From positions 124,001 to 188,000 of the forward strand of contig NZ_BMVK01000017.1 of assembly GCF_014650675.1 (NCBI RefSeq): a stretch of 64,000 nt of DNA. Reading direction: 5' to 3'. Below, one piece after another: positions 1 to 7,787 of the stretch (position 1 is its first letter; each line of letters begins with the position of its first letter). Source of the stretch: Streptomyces anulatus. GTDB lineage: Bacteria; Actinomycetota; Actinomycetes; Streptomycetales; Streptomycetaceae. Under the pieces are notes generated by a model. It saw only the letters and a list, made by a program, of their open reading frames with translations, had not been told where the DNA came from and did not search any database. Both the position numbers and the translations under genes were made by a program.

Positions 1-630
1 GTCCAGGCGGCGCTGGGCCCCGTAGACCTCCAGGCGGCCGGTGATCGTGGCCACCTGGCGGCGGCCCCGGGAGACCAGGTGCTCGACGGCGGCCCGCGCG
101 CCCCCGAAGTTGTCGGAGTCGACCGAGGGCAGCGTCTCGGCCGCGTGCCGGGCGCCGCTGATCACGCAGGGCATGCCCAGCTGTTCCAGGAGCTCCGGCA
201 GCGGGTCGTCGGCGTGCACGGCGACCAGGAGGACCCCGTCGACGCGGTGGGCGGTGAGGTACTGGGCGAGCCGGCGGCGCTCGCGGTCGTTGCCGACGAG
301 GGTGAGGAGCAGTTGCATCTCGGTGTCCGCCAGGGCCGCTCCGACGCCGCGCACTATCGCGGAGAAGTACGGCTCGGCGAAGAAGCGGGTCTCCGGCTCG
401 GGCACCACCAGCGCGATGGCGTCGGTGCGGTTGCCCGCCAGGGCGCGGGCGGCGCGGTTGGGGACGTACCCCAGCTCGGCCACGGCCGCCTCGACCGCCT
501 GTCGGGTCGCGTCGCTGACCCGGGGCGAGCCGTTGATGACCCGAGAGGCCGTGCCCCGGCCGACCCCGGCCCGTGCCGCCACCTCTTCGAGCGTGGGCCG
601 CCCGCCGCTCCGTACTCGCGCTGCCGCCAT
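1..630 (-). CDS. cebR: LacI-family repressor, probably CebR (3' end cut by window)
   Basis: The N-terminal 210 codons of a LacI/GalR regulator are visible; the C-terminus lies beyond base 1. The HTH reads TLEEVAARAGVGRGTASRVI, followed by the hinge LGYVPNRAARAL and the start of a periplasmic-binding-like effector domain. The role inferred is repression of the cebEFG-bglC genes until cellobiose or cellotriose binds, as known for CebR. Support is the CebR-type operator at 722-737, about 90 bp upstream of this start, and two more at cebE and bglC. A terminator separates it from bglC, so it has its own promoter and is probably autoregulated. In the Streptomyces loci I remember, cebR flanks cebE, not bglC, so the position is unusual and a different LacI paralogue is possible. 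Confidence 0.75.
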   Translation of the reverse strand, partial: MAAARVRSGGRPTLEEVAARAGVGRGTASRVINGSPRVSDATRQAVEAAVAELGYVPNRAARALAGNRTDAIALVVPEPETRFFAEPYFSAIVRGVGAALADTEMQLLLTLVGNDRERRRLAQYLTAHRVDGVLLVAVHADDPLPELLEQLGMPCVISGARHAAETLPSVDSDNFGGARAAVEHLVSRGRRQVATITGRLEVYGAQRRLD

Positions 631-721
631 GGCCGCCTCCCCGTTCCCGGTCAATTTCTCACAGCCGTACAGTCAATCCAAGTCCTGGACCGATCACCCC
701 GACGAGCGTACGGACAGTGTA

Positions 722-737
722 TTGGGAGCGCTCCCAA
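722..737. promoter_or_regulatory. CebR-type operator upstream of the LacI gene
   Basis: Perfect 16-bp palindrome TTGGGAGCGCTCCCAA, which contains the 14-bp CebR consensus TGGGAGCGCTCCCA. It lies between the bglC terminator and the LacI start, consistent with autoregulation. Confidence 0.85.
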
Positions 738-751
738 GCCTGGGACGGAAA

Positions 752-789
752 AGCGGTGGGCCCGGTCGGGAACGACCGGGCCCACCGCT
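752..789 (-). terminator. Intrinsic terminator after bglC
   Basis: A perfect 17-bp stem (AGCGGTGGGCCCGGTCG with its complement) closes a GGAA loop. Read on the minus strand it is followed by a CTTTT tract, and it begins about 10 bases after the bglC stop. Confidence 0.85.
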
Positions 790-798
790 CCCACGAGG

Positions 799-2268
799 TC
801 AGGCGTCCGGGCCCCCGACCGGCGGCAGCGCGTGACGGGCGATCACGTCGCCGTACCAGTGGGCGCTGGACTTCGGCGTACGGCGCTGGGTCGCGTAGTC
901 GATGTACACCGCGCCGAAGCGCTTCGCATAGCCGTAGCCCCACTCGAAGTTGTCCATCAGGGACCAGAGGAAGTAGCCCCGTACGTCCGCCCCGTCGGCC
1001 GCGGCCCGGCGTACCGCCTCCAGGTGGCCCCGCAGATAGGCGATCCGCTCCGGGTCGTGGACCCGGCCGTCCGCGTCCGGGGCGTCATCGAACGCCGCGC
1101 CGTTCTCGGTGACCATCAGCGGCAGGTCCGGGTGCTCGCGTGAGACGTCCATGAGGAGGTCGTACAGGCCCTCCGGCTTGACCGACCAGTTCATCGCGGT
1201 GACCGGCCGGCCCTCGGCGAGGTGGAACGCGACGTGCTCCGAGCCGGGCCACGGGGAGTGCTCGCTGCTGCCGTGGCCGTCGTTGCGGGTGTCCCCGGAG
1301 CCGGAGGCGGGCGTGCTGACAATGGTGGGCGTGTAGTAGTTGACGCCGAGCACGTCGATCGGGGCGGCGATGGCGGTGAGGTCTCCCGGACGGATCAACT
1401 CCGCCCAGTTCACGATGCGTTCGGTGTCGGCGAGCAGGTCCTCCGGGTACGCGCCCTTCAGCATCGGCCCGGTGAAGACGCGGTTGCCCACCGCGTCGAT
1501 CCGGCGGGCCGCGTCCGCGTCCGCCTCGCTGCCGGTCAGCGGGCGCACCTGGTGGAGGTTGAGGGTGACCGAGGTCTGCGCGGCGGCGGGGAGGTTGGCG
1601 CGCAGCGCCTCGGCCGCCCGGCCGTGGGCGAGGTTGAGGTGGTGGGCGGCCCGCAGCGCGGCGGCCGGTTCGGTGCGGCCGGGGGCGTGGACCCCGGAGC
1701 CGTACCCGAGGAAGGCCGAGCACCAGGGCTCGTTCAGCGTGGTCCACATGCCCACGCGGTCGCCCAGCGCGCGGGCCATGATGGCCGCGTAGTCCGCGAA
1801 CCGTTCGGCCGTCGCACGCTCGGGCCAGCCGCCCGCGTCCTCCAGCTCCTGCGGCAGGTCCCAGTGGTAGAGCGTGGCGACGGGCTTGATGCCGGCGAGG
1901 AGCAGCTCGTCGACGAGCGACCGGTAGAAGTCGAGGCCGCGTTCCACAGCGGGTCCCCGGCCGGTGGGCTGGACCCGGGACCAGGAGACCGAGAAGCGGT
2001 ACGCCTGGAGTCCGAGGCGCTTCATCAGGGCGACGTCGTCGCGGTAGCGGTGGAAGTGGTCGGCCGCCACGTCCCCGGTGTCCCCGCCGAGGGTCCGGCC
2101 GGGCGTGTGGCTGAAGGTGTCCCAGATGGAGGGGGTGCGGCCCATCTCGGCGGCCGCGCCCTCCACCTGGTACGCGGCGGTGGCCGCGCCCCAGAGGAAA
2201 CCGGTCGGGAAGGGGGCCGCGGCGGCGAGGGCCTGCTGCGGGGCCGTGTCAGATCGGACGGCTGTCAT
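799..2268 (-). CDS. bglC: GH1 beta-glucosidase (BglC), cytoplasmic
   Basis: A 489-residue family 1 glycosidase without a signal peptide, expected to hydrolyse imported cellobiose and cello-oligosaccharides to glucose in the cytoplasm. The N-terminus has the GH1 signature FPTGFLWGAATAAYQVEGA. The acid/base motif TLNEPW and the nucleophile motif VTENG are both present, as is the C-terminal WSLMDNFEW substrate-site motif. It is the last gene of cebE-cebF-cebG-bglC, all on the minus strand, 66 bp after cebG. A CebR-type operator sits one base before the ATG, and the AGGGAG inside that operator is the only evident ribosome-binding site. The gene can therefore be controlled separately from the transporter. 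Confidence 0.93.
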   Translation of the reverse strand: MTAVRSDTAPQQALAAAAPFPTGFLWGAATAAYQVEGAAAEMGRTPSIWDTFSHTPGRTLGGDTGDVAADHFHRYRDDVALMKRLGLQAYRFSVSWSRVQPTGRGPAVERGLDFYRSLVDELLLAGIKPVATLYHWDLPQELEDAGGWPERATAERFADYAAIMARALGDRVGMWTTLNEPWCSAFLGYGSGVHAPGRTEPAAALRAAHHLNLAHGRAAEALRANLPAAAQTSVTLNLHQVRPLTGSEADADAARRIDAVGNRVFTGPMLKGAYPEDLLADTERIVNWAELIRPGDLTAIAAPIDVLGVNYYTPTIVSTPASGSGDTRNDGHGSSEHSPWPGSEHVAFHLAEGRPVTAMNWSVKPEGLYDLLMDVSREHPDLPLMVTENGAAFDDAPDADGRVHDPERIAYLRGHLEAVRRAAADGADVRGYFLWSLMDNFEWGYGYAKRFGAVYIDYATQRRTPKSSAHWYGDVIARHALPPVGGPDA

Positions 2269-2269
2269 G

Positions 2270-2283
2270 TGGGAGCGCTCCCT
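2270..2283. promoter_or_regulatory. CebR-type operator overlapping the bglC ribosome-binding site
   Basis: TGGGAGCGCTCCCT, 13 of 14 bases matching the CebR consensus. On the coding (minus) strand it reads AGGGAGCGCTCCCA and ends one base before the bglC ATG, so its 5' half doubles as the Shine-Dalgarno sequence. Confidence 0.85.
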
Positions 2284-2334
2284 GAGGGAAAGTGAGGGAT
2301 GAGAGGTGAGGGGGAAGGGGGGAGGGAAGGGTGG

Positions 2335-3255
2335 TCAGCCCTTCACCGCGCCGGACATGATTCCGCCGACGATCTTCTTGCCGAAGACCACGAACACCAC
2401 CAGCAGCGGCAGCGTGCTGATCAGCGCGCCCGCCATCACGATGGACTGGTCGGGGGTGTACGAGGCGCTGAGCTGGCCGAGGGCCACCTGAAGGGTCGGG
2501 TTCTGCTGGTTCAGCGCGAGGTAGGGCCAGAAGAAGTCGTTCCACGCCTGGACGAAGGTGAGCATCCCGAGCACCATCATCGCGGGGCGGGCCACCGGCA
2601 GCACCACGCTCACCACGATGCGGAGGTTGTTCGCGCCGTCGATCTTGGCCGCCTCGATCAGCTCGTACGGCAGCGCCTCGATCAGGTACTGCCGCATGAA
2701 GAACACGCCGAACGCGCTCACCAGCGTCGGGAAGATCACCGATTCGAGCTGCCCGCCCCAGCCGAGGCCGGACATCATCATGAACAGCGGAACGACGCTG
2801 AGCTGCGGCGGGATGGTGAGGGTGGCGATGACCGCGGTCATCAGCCAGCCCCGGCCCCGGAAGCGCATCTTCGCGAACGCGTATCCGGCGAGCGTGCAGA
2901 AGAAGAGCGTCGCGAGGGTGATCGAGGACGAGACGATGACGCTGTTGAGGATCGCCTTGCCCAGGTTGGCCTGTTCCCAGGCGGTCTGGACGTTCTCCAG
3001 CAGCTTTCCGCCCGGGAGGAACGGCGGGGTGGAGGCGAGGACTTCGTCCTGGGTGCGGGAGGCCGCGACCAGGGTCCAGTAGAGCGGCAGCAGCGAGCCG
3101 AAGCCGACGACGGCGAGCGCGATGTAGGCGAACGGGCCGCCCTTCATCTGCTGTCCCGCGCCCATCCGGAAACGGCTCGGGCGCCGCGGGGCATCGCCCT
3201 TCGGGGCCGGTGCGAGCTTCACGGGGGCGGTGTGCGTGGGGCTGGTCAGGGTCAT
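2335..3255 (-). CDS. cebG: Cello-oligosaccharide ABC permease CebG
   Basis: A 306-residue MalG-type permease with about six membrane segments. The first is near residues 40-60 (ALAVVGFGSLLPLYW). The cytoplasmic EAA loop reads EAAKIDGANNLRIVVSVVLP, the contact for the ATPase. The start is ATG 3255, with GGGAGC a few bases upstream, 14 bp after the cebF stop. It forms the membrane channel with CebF. No ATPase gene is present in the cluster; Streptomyces Ceb importers are known to use the shared MsiK ATPase encoded elsewhere. Confidence 0.9.
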   Translation of the reverse strand: MTLTSPTHTAPVKLAPAPKGDAPRRPSRFRMGAGQQMKGGPFAYIALAVVGFGSLLPLYWTLVAASRTQDEVLASTPPFLPGGKLLENVQTAWEQANLGKAILNSVIVSSSITLATLFFCTLAGYAFAKMRFRGRGWLMTAVIATLTIPPQLSVVPLFMMMSGLGWGGQLESVIFPTLVSAFGVFFMRQYLIEALPYELIEAAKIDGANNLRIVVSVVLPVARPAMMVLGMLTFVQAWNDFFWPYLALNQQNPTLQVALGQLSASYTPDQSIVMAGALISTLPLLVVFVVFGKKIVGGIMSGAVKG

Positions 3256-3269
3256 GGATGTGCTCCCGG

Positions 3270-4268
3270 TCAGACCGCGGACTTGCGGACGAATCGGCCG
3301 ATGAACCAGTTGGCCGCGGCGATGATCAGCAGGAGGGCGAGCATCGCCCAGGCGACGGCGGCGGCCGGACCGAGATGTCCGAGGTTCCAGCCGTAGTTGT
3401 AGAGGTAGATGCTGAGCGTCTCGTACTGGTTCTCGTTGCCGCCGGTGGCGCCCAGCGCGCCGCCCTCCAGCAGCAGCGGCTCGCCGAAGAGCTGCATCGA
3501 GCCGATGGTGGAGATGACGATGGTGAACAGGATCGTCGGCCGCAGCGAGGGGATGGTGACCTTGCGGAACTGCTGCCAGCGCGAGGCGCCGTCCAACGAG
3601 GCCGCTTCGTAGAGGTCGTTGGGGACGGCCTGCATCGCGGCGAGGTAGATCAGCGCGTTGTAGCCGGTCCAGCGCCAGATGACGATGACGGCGATGGCGA
3701 TCTTCGAGGTCCAGTGCCCGTTGGCCCAGTTGGTGTCGTCGAAGCCGACGAGGCCGAGCGCCCAGTTCAGCAGCCCGCCGTCGGCCCGGAACACCAGGGC
3801 GAAGACGAGGGCGGCCGAGGCGACCGAGGTCGCGTACGGGGTGAGGATGACCGTGCGCCAGAACGTGCTGGCCCGCAGCTTGTAGTTGAGGAGGTGGGCC
3901 AGGCCGAGGGCGACCAGGAGCTGCGGGACGGTGGAGATGACGCCGATCAGGAACGTGTTGCTGACCGAGGTCCAGAACTCGGGGTCGTGCAGGATCTTGT
4001 CGAAGTTCTCCCAGCCCACCCACTCCATCGAGTCCAGGCCGGTCATCTCCACCCGGTGCAGGGCGATCCAGCCGGTGTAGAGGAGCGGGTAGAGCCCGAA
4101 GGCCCCGAAGACGAGGAAGAACGGGGCGATGTACGCGTACGGGGACGCCTTGTCGTCGAACCTCCACAGCCGGCTGCGCCACAACTGCCGCCGTTCGCTG
4201 GGCGGTTCCTTCTGCGGCTGACGGGGCGGGGGTACGTACGCATCCCGGGTGGGGGTCGAGGTTGCCAC
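3270..4268 (-). CDS. cebF: Cello-oligosaccharide ABC permease CebF
   Basis: A 332-residue MalF/UgpA-type permease. It has a polar N-terminus of about 45 residues, a first membrane span at YIAPFFLVFGAFGLYPLLY and an EAA loop EAASLDGASRWQQFRKVTIP. It pairs with CebG downstream and with the lipoprotein CebE upstream. The 156-bp gap to cebE holds two strong stem-loops, which could make the permease mRNA less abundant than the binding-protein mRNA. Confidence 0.9.
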   Translation of the reverse strand: MATSTPTRDAYVPPPRQPQKEPPSERRQLWRSRLWRFDDKASPYAYIAPFFLVFGAFGLYPLLYTGWIALHRVEMTGLDSMEWVGWENFDKILHDPEFWTSVSNTFLIGVISTVPQLLVALGLAHLLNYKLRASTFWRTVILTPYATSVASAALVFALVFRADGGLLNWALGLVGFDDTNWANGHWTSKIAIAVIVIWRWTGYNALIYLAAMQAVPNDLYEAASLDGASRWQQFRKVTIPSLRPTILFTIVISTIGSMQLFGEPLLLEGGALGATGGNENQYETLSIYLYNYGWNLGHLGPAAAVAWAMLALLLIIAAANWFIGRFVRKSAV

Positions 4269-4335
4269 GGGCGGGGAGTCCTTCCCTGGGTGCGCCGACG
4301 GACGGCCGGGGCGGCGGAGGGGTGGGGCGGCTGGA

Positions 4336-4406
4336 GGGGTGGGCGGGCGGCGGGGCGGGCGGGTGTCGCCCGCCCACCCCGGCGCGGGACCGGTTCGGGC
4401 CGGTCC
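4336..4406 (-). promoter_or_regulatory. Two stem-loops between cebE and cebF
   Basis: The first hairpin has a perfect 13-bp stem (GGGGTGGGCGGGC at 4336-4348 with its complement at 4368-4380). The second is GGACCGG/CCGGTCC at 4387-4406. There is no T-tract. They most likely act as an mRNA-stabilising or attenuating element that uncouples CebE from CebFG levels. Confidence 0.5.
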
Positions 4407-4424
4407 GGTGTCAGGTGCGGAAGG

Positions 4425-5747
4425 TCAGCCGATGGCCTTGTCGATCGTCCGCACGGCCGCGTCCCACGCGTCGTCGGGGCTGGTGCCGCGCTGCTCCATG
4501 TTGTTGATCTGGGTGGAGATGGAGTCCTTGATCACGCCGTCCTTCGGGCCGAGGACCGCCTCGGGGATGGACTTCGCGCCGTCGGCGTAGATCTGACCGA
4601 TCGGGGCGTCGTTGAAGTACGGCAGGGTCGCGTTCTTCACGTCCGGCAGGTCGTAGGCGCCCTGATTGGACGGGAAGACGCCGATCGCCTTGAAGACGGC
4701 GGCCTGCTGCGCGGGGGCGGTCAGCCACTTGACGAGCTCGGTGGCCTCGGCGACGTTCTTCCCGGACTTCGGGACGGCGAGGAAGGAGCCGCCCCAGTTG
4801 GCGGAGGTGTTGCCGGGGGCGCTGGTGATGTCCCACTTGCCCTTGTTGGCGTCACCGGCGTAGGTGGAGATCTGGCCGGCCATCCAGGCGGGGCACACGA
4901 CGGTGGCGACGGTGCTCTTGCGCAGGGCCGCCTGCCACTGGTCCTCGAACTGGGCCAGCCCCTGCGTCAGCTTCTTGGACGCGGCCTCGGCGGCGAGCTT
5001 CCAGCCCTTCTCGACGCTGGCGCTCTTCTCGTAGATCGGCTTGCCGCTCGCGTCGTAGTACTGCTCGGGGCTGGAGCTGACCACGGCGTTGAACATGGCG
5101 CTCGCGGAGTCCATGAAGTAGGTGCCCTCGGGGGCCTTCTTCTTGTACTGCTCGCCCAGGGCGAGGAAGTCCTCCCAGCCGCCCTCGGTCAGCTTCGCGA
5201 CCTCGGCGCGGTCGGTGGGCAGTCCCGCCTTCTCGAACAGCTCACGGTTGTAGCAGAGGGACATCGGGCCGATGTCGGTGCCCGCACCGATGACCGCGCC
5301 GTCGGGGGCGGTGGCCTGCTTCGCCTTCCACGACACCCACTCGTCCACGCCGATCGTCTTGGAGAGGTCGGCGAAGGAGCCCGCCTTGGTGTCGACGATC
5401 TCCTTGATCCGGCCGACCTCGATGCCCTGGACGTCGGCGAGGCCGCTGCCGGAGTTCAGCTGCTGGAGGAGCTTGGGGTAGTAGTTCTTCTCCTCGGCGG
5501 TGGTGTCCTCCTTCACCGTGATCTTCGGGTTCAACTCGTGGTACTTCTCGAAGAGCCCGGCTTCCTTGTACCCGAACTGCCCGAAGTCGGCGACGGTCAG
5601 GGTGATGTTCCCGTCCGCGTCGGCTCCCTTGTCCGAGTCGGACGAGCCGCCGCATCCGGTGAGGAGGAGGGCGGTGACCGTGAGGCCGGTGGTGGCCACG
5701 AGGACGGTTCTCCGGCGTCGACCGGCAACGCTGCGGGTGATGCGCAT
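4425..5747 (-). CDS. cebE: Cello-oligosaccharide-binding lipoprotein CebE
   Basis: A 440-residue family 1 extracellular solute-binding lipoprotein. The signal peptide has an RRRR n-region and lipobox LLTGC (Cys32). The mature domain contains the typical ABC-sugar pattern: ITLTVADFG at its start and a central CYNRELFEKAGL segment. It should capture cellobiose/cellotriose outside the membrane and deliver them to CebF-CebG. It is the first gene of the operon. The CebR operator at 5855-5868 lies about 110 bp upstream of the ATG. Confidence 0.9.
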   Translation of the reverse strand: MRITRSVAGRRRRTVLVATTGLTVTALLLTGCGGSSDSDKGADADGNITLTVADFGQFGYKEAGLFEKYHELNPKITVKEDTTAEEKNYYPKLLQQLNSGSGLADVQGIEVGRIKEIVDTKAGSFADLSKTIGVDEWVSWKAKQATAPDGAVIGAGTDIGPMSLCYNRELFEKAGLPTDRAEVAKLTEGGWEDFLALGEQYKKKAPEGTYFMDSASAMFNAVVSSSPEQYYDASGKPIYEKSASVEKGWKLAAEAASKKLTQGLAQFEDQWQAALRKSTVATVVCPAWMAGQISTYAGDANKGKWDITSAPGNTSANWGGSFLAVPKSGKNVAEATELVKWLTAPAQQAAVFKAIGVFPSNQGAYDLPDVKNATLPYFNDAPIGQIYADGAKSIPEAVLGPKDGVIKDSISTQINNMEQRGTSPDDAWDAAVRTIDKAIG

Positions 5748-5854
5748 TCCACTGCTCCTTGTTCCGGGGTGGTACCGGCGCTGTTCCGCGAGACAGGGCG
5801 GAGGGCGTCGGGTCTGCTGCGGGAAGAGGAAGCGCGCGAGACCTTCCCCCAGAG

Positions 5855-5868
5855 TGGGAGCGCTCCCA
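5855..5868. promoter_or_regulatory. CebR operator upstream of cebE
   Basis: Perfect 14-bp palindrome TGGGAGCGCTCCCA, the published CebR consensus, placed to control the cebEFG transcript. Confidence 0.92.
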
Positions 5869-6055
5869 TGCGCCGTTGCCGGAAGGTTGCTGCCTGAAGG
5901 GGGTGGGTGTCAAGAGTTGAAGACGATTCCGTTGCCGAGGGATGTCCGGCGCGTCACCGAGGGGGCGTTGGGCCGCCCTCCCGTCGGAAGGTGAACGGGG
6001 GCGGGCCGGGCCGGGCGAGCTGCCGGGGCGCTCCACCCCTGTTAATTTCTGCCTT

Positions 6056-6103
6056 ATGCACCTTTTGATCATCCTGGTCGTCGACACCAGCCCCGGTGAG
6101 TGA
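6056..6103 (+). CDS. Possible leader peptide upstream of the antiporter gene
   Basis: ATG-TGA frame of 15 codons, MHLLIILVVDTSPGE. It ends 6 bp before the antiporter start and overlaps its ribosome-binding region. The run of Leu/Ile/Val codons resembles attenuation leader peptides, but no clear upstream Shine-Dalgarno sequence or terminator/antiterminator pair is visible. It could be chance. Confidence 0.25.
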   Translation: MHLLIILVVDTSPGE

Positions 6104-6109
6104 GGCGGG

Positions 6110-7786
6110 ATGGGCGTTCTGCGCGACCATCCCGAACTGGCCCTCTTCTTCTGCCTCGCGGCCGGCTATCTCGTCGGCAAGCTCCGCGTCGGCCCGATCA
6201 CGCTCGGCGGCATCTGCGGCACCCTGATCGTGTCGCTGCTGCTCGGCACCCGGCACATCAGCGTCGACGACGACGTCAAGACGGTCTTCTTCGCGCTGTT
6301 CATCTTCTCGCTCGGCTACATGGCCGGACCGCAGTTCTTCGCCAACCTCAACCGCAAGAGCCTGCGCTTCTTCACGCTCTGTCTGATCGAGCTGGTCTGC
6401 GTCCTGGGCATCGCCTTCGGGCTCGCCAAGGCCTTCGACCTGGACGTGGGCACGGCATCCGGAATCCTCGCGGGAGCGGCCACCGAGTCCGCCGTCGTGG
6501 GGACGGCGACCGAGGCCATCGGCAAGCTCGACGATCTGACCTCCGCGCAGATCAGCCAGTACCAGGGGCACGTCGCCACCGCGTACACGGTCTGCTACCT
6601 GTTCGGCCTGATCACCATCGTGCTCTTCACCAGCCAGATCATGCCGATGCTGCTCCGCATCAACCTGGCGGACGCCTCGCGCGAGCTGTGGGAGAAGATG
6701 CGCGGCGGTCAGGGCGGGCTGGAGTCCGACGAGCGCGAGGCGCTGCCCGGCCTGGTCGGCCGCACCTATCTGGTGACGCTGGCGGACGGGCGGACCGTCG
6801 GTGCTCTGGAGAGCGCCCTGGGCGGCCGGATCACCGTCGAGGGCGTCAAGCGCGGCAGCAAGCTGCTGACGCCCGCCCCCGGTCTCGAACTGACGCTCAG
6901 CGACCTGATCCAGGTGGTCGGGGAGCGGTCGGCCATCATCGAGGCGGGGCGGGAGATCGGCCCGGAGACCCCGGCCGTGCCGGGGCTCGACACCCCGCTG
7001 GCCACCGGTCAGGTCGCCGTCACCGAGAAGGAGACGATCGGCGCCACGATCGACCGGCTGGAGAAACGCCACCCGGAGTTCCGCAAGGACGGCGTCTACA
7101 TCACCGACGTGCTGCGCAACGACCAGCACCTGCCCGCCAGCGGGGAGACGGTCCTCGCCCGGGGCGACGTACTCACCCTGGTCGGCGCCCGGGGCGGGCT
7201 GAACCGGCTCGTCGCCAAGCTCGGCGCGGTGGTGAAGAACGACGCCACCGACTTCATCTACCTCGGCTTCGGCATCGTGGCGGGCTCCCTGCTCGGCCAG
7301 ATCGTCGTCAAGTTCGGGGACATCCCGATGTCGCTCGGCACCGGCGGCGGCTGTCTGATCTCCGGCCTGGTCTTCGGCTGGTTCCGCTCCCGCAGCCAGA
7401 CCTTCGGCGCGTTCCCGCCGCAGGCCGCGAGCACGCTCAAGGACATGGGCCTGGCCGTCTTCATCGCCTGTACGGGACTGGCGGCGGGGCCCCAGGCCTG
7501 GCCGCTGCTGAAGGAGTACGGGGCACTGCTGCCGTTCGCGGGCATCGCCATGGTGCTGGTCCCGGCGACCATCTCCCTGATCGTCGGGCGCAAGCTGCTG
7601 AAGATCGAGAAGCCGCTGCTGATCGGCGCGATCGCCGGGCAGCAGTGCTCCACCCCGGCGATCACCTCCATCACCCAGGTGGCCCAGAGCTCCGTACCGC
7701 TTCTCGGCTACACGATCACGTACACGCTCTCCAACTTCCTGCTGCCGCTGACCGGGCCCATCCTCGTCGGCGTGCTGGGGGCCTGA
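6110..7786 (+). CDS. AspT/YidE-family aspartate:alanine antiporter (first copy)
   Basis: A 558-residue membrane protein of the aspartate:alanine exchanger family. Two hydrophobic blocks (about residues 5-190 and 380-555) flank a hydrophilic centre with two TrkA-C/RCK-C-like modules (one near LSDLIQVVGE, one near LARGDVLTLVG). The internally duplicated signature appears as LGYMAGPQF in the first half and CTGLAAGPQAW in the second. It is predicted to exchange external aspartate for internal alanine electrogenically. It is followed one base later by a paralogue and then by aspartate 4-decarboxylase, which supplies the alanine. That gene set supports the substrate assignment. Confidence 0.82.
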   Translation: MGVLRDHPELALFFCLAAGYLVGKLRVGPITLGGICGTLIVSLLLGTRHISVDDDVKTVFFALFIFSLGYMAGPQFFANLNRKSLRFFTLCLIELVCVLGIAFGLAKAFDLDVGTASGILAGAATESAVVGTATEAIGKLDDLTSAQISQYQGHVATAYTVCYLFGLITIVLFTSQIMPMLLRINLADASRELWEKMRGGQGGLESDEREALPGLVGRTYLVTLADGRTVGALESALGGRITVEGVKRGSKLLTPAPGLELTLSDLIQVVGERSAIIEAGREIGPETPAVPGLDTPLATGQVAVTEKETIGATIDRLEKRHPEFRKDGVYITDVLRNDQHLPASGETVLARGDVLTLVGARGGLNRLVAKLGAVVKNDATDFIYLGFGIVAGSLLGQIVVKFGDIPMSLGTGGGCLISGLVFGWFRSRSQTFGAFPPQAASTLKDMGLAVFIACTGLAAGPQAWPLLKEYGALLPFAGIAMVLVPATISLIVGRKLLKIEKPLLIGAIAGQQCSTPAITSITQVAQSSVPLLGYTITYTLSNFLLPLTGPILVGVLGA

Positions 7787-7787
7787 C

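Larger units (their letters stand above)
5748..6109. other. Divergent intergenic region cebE / antiporter
   Basis: 362 bp between two divergent operons. It holds the CebR operator (5855-5868) toward cebE and a 15-codon open frame (6056-6103) toward the antiporter. I see no clear -35/-10 pair and no other gene. Confidence 0.6.
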
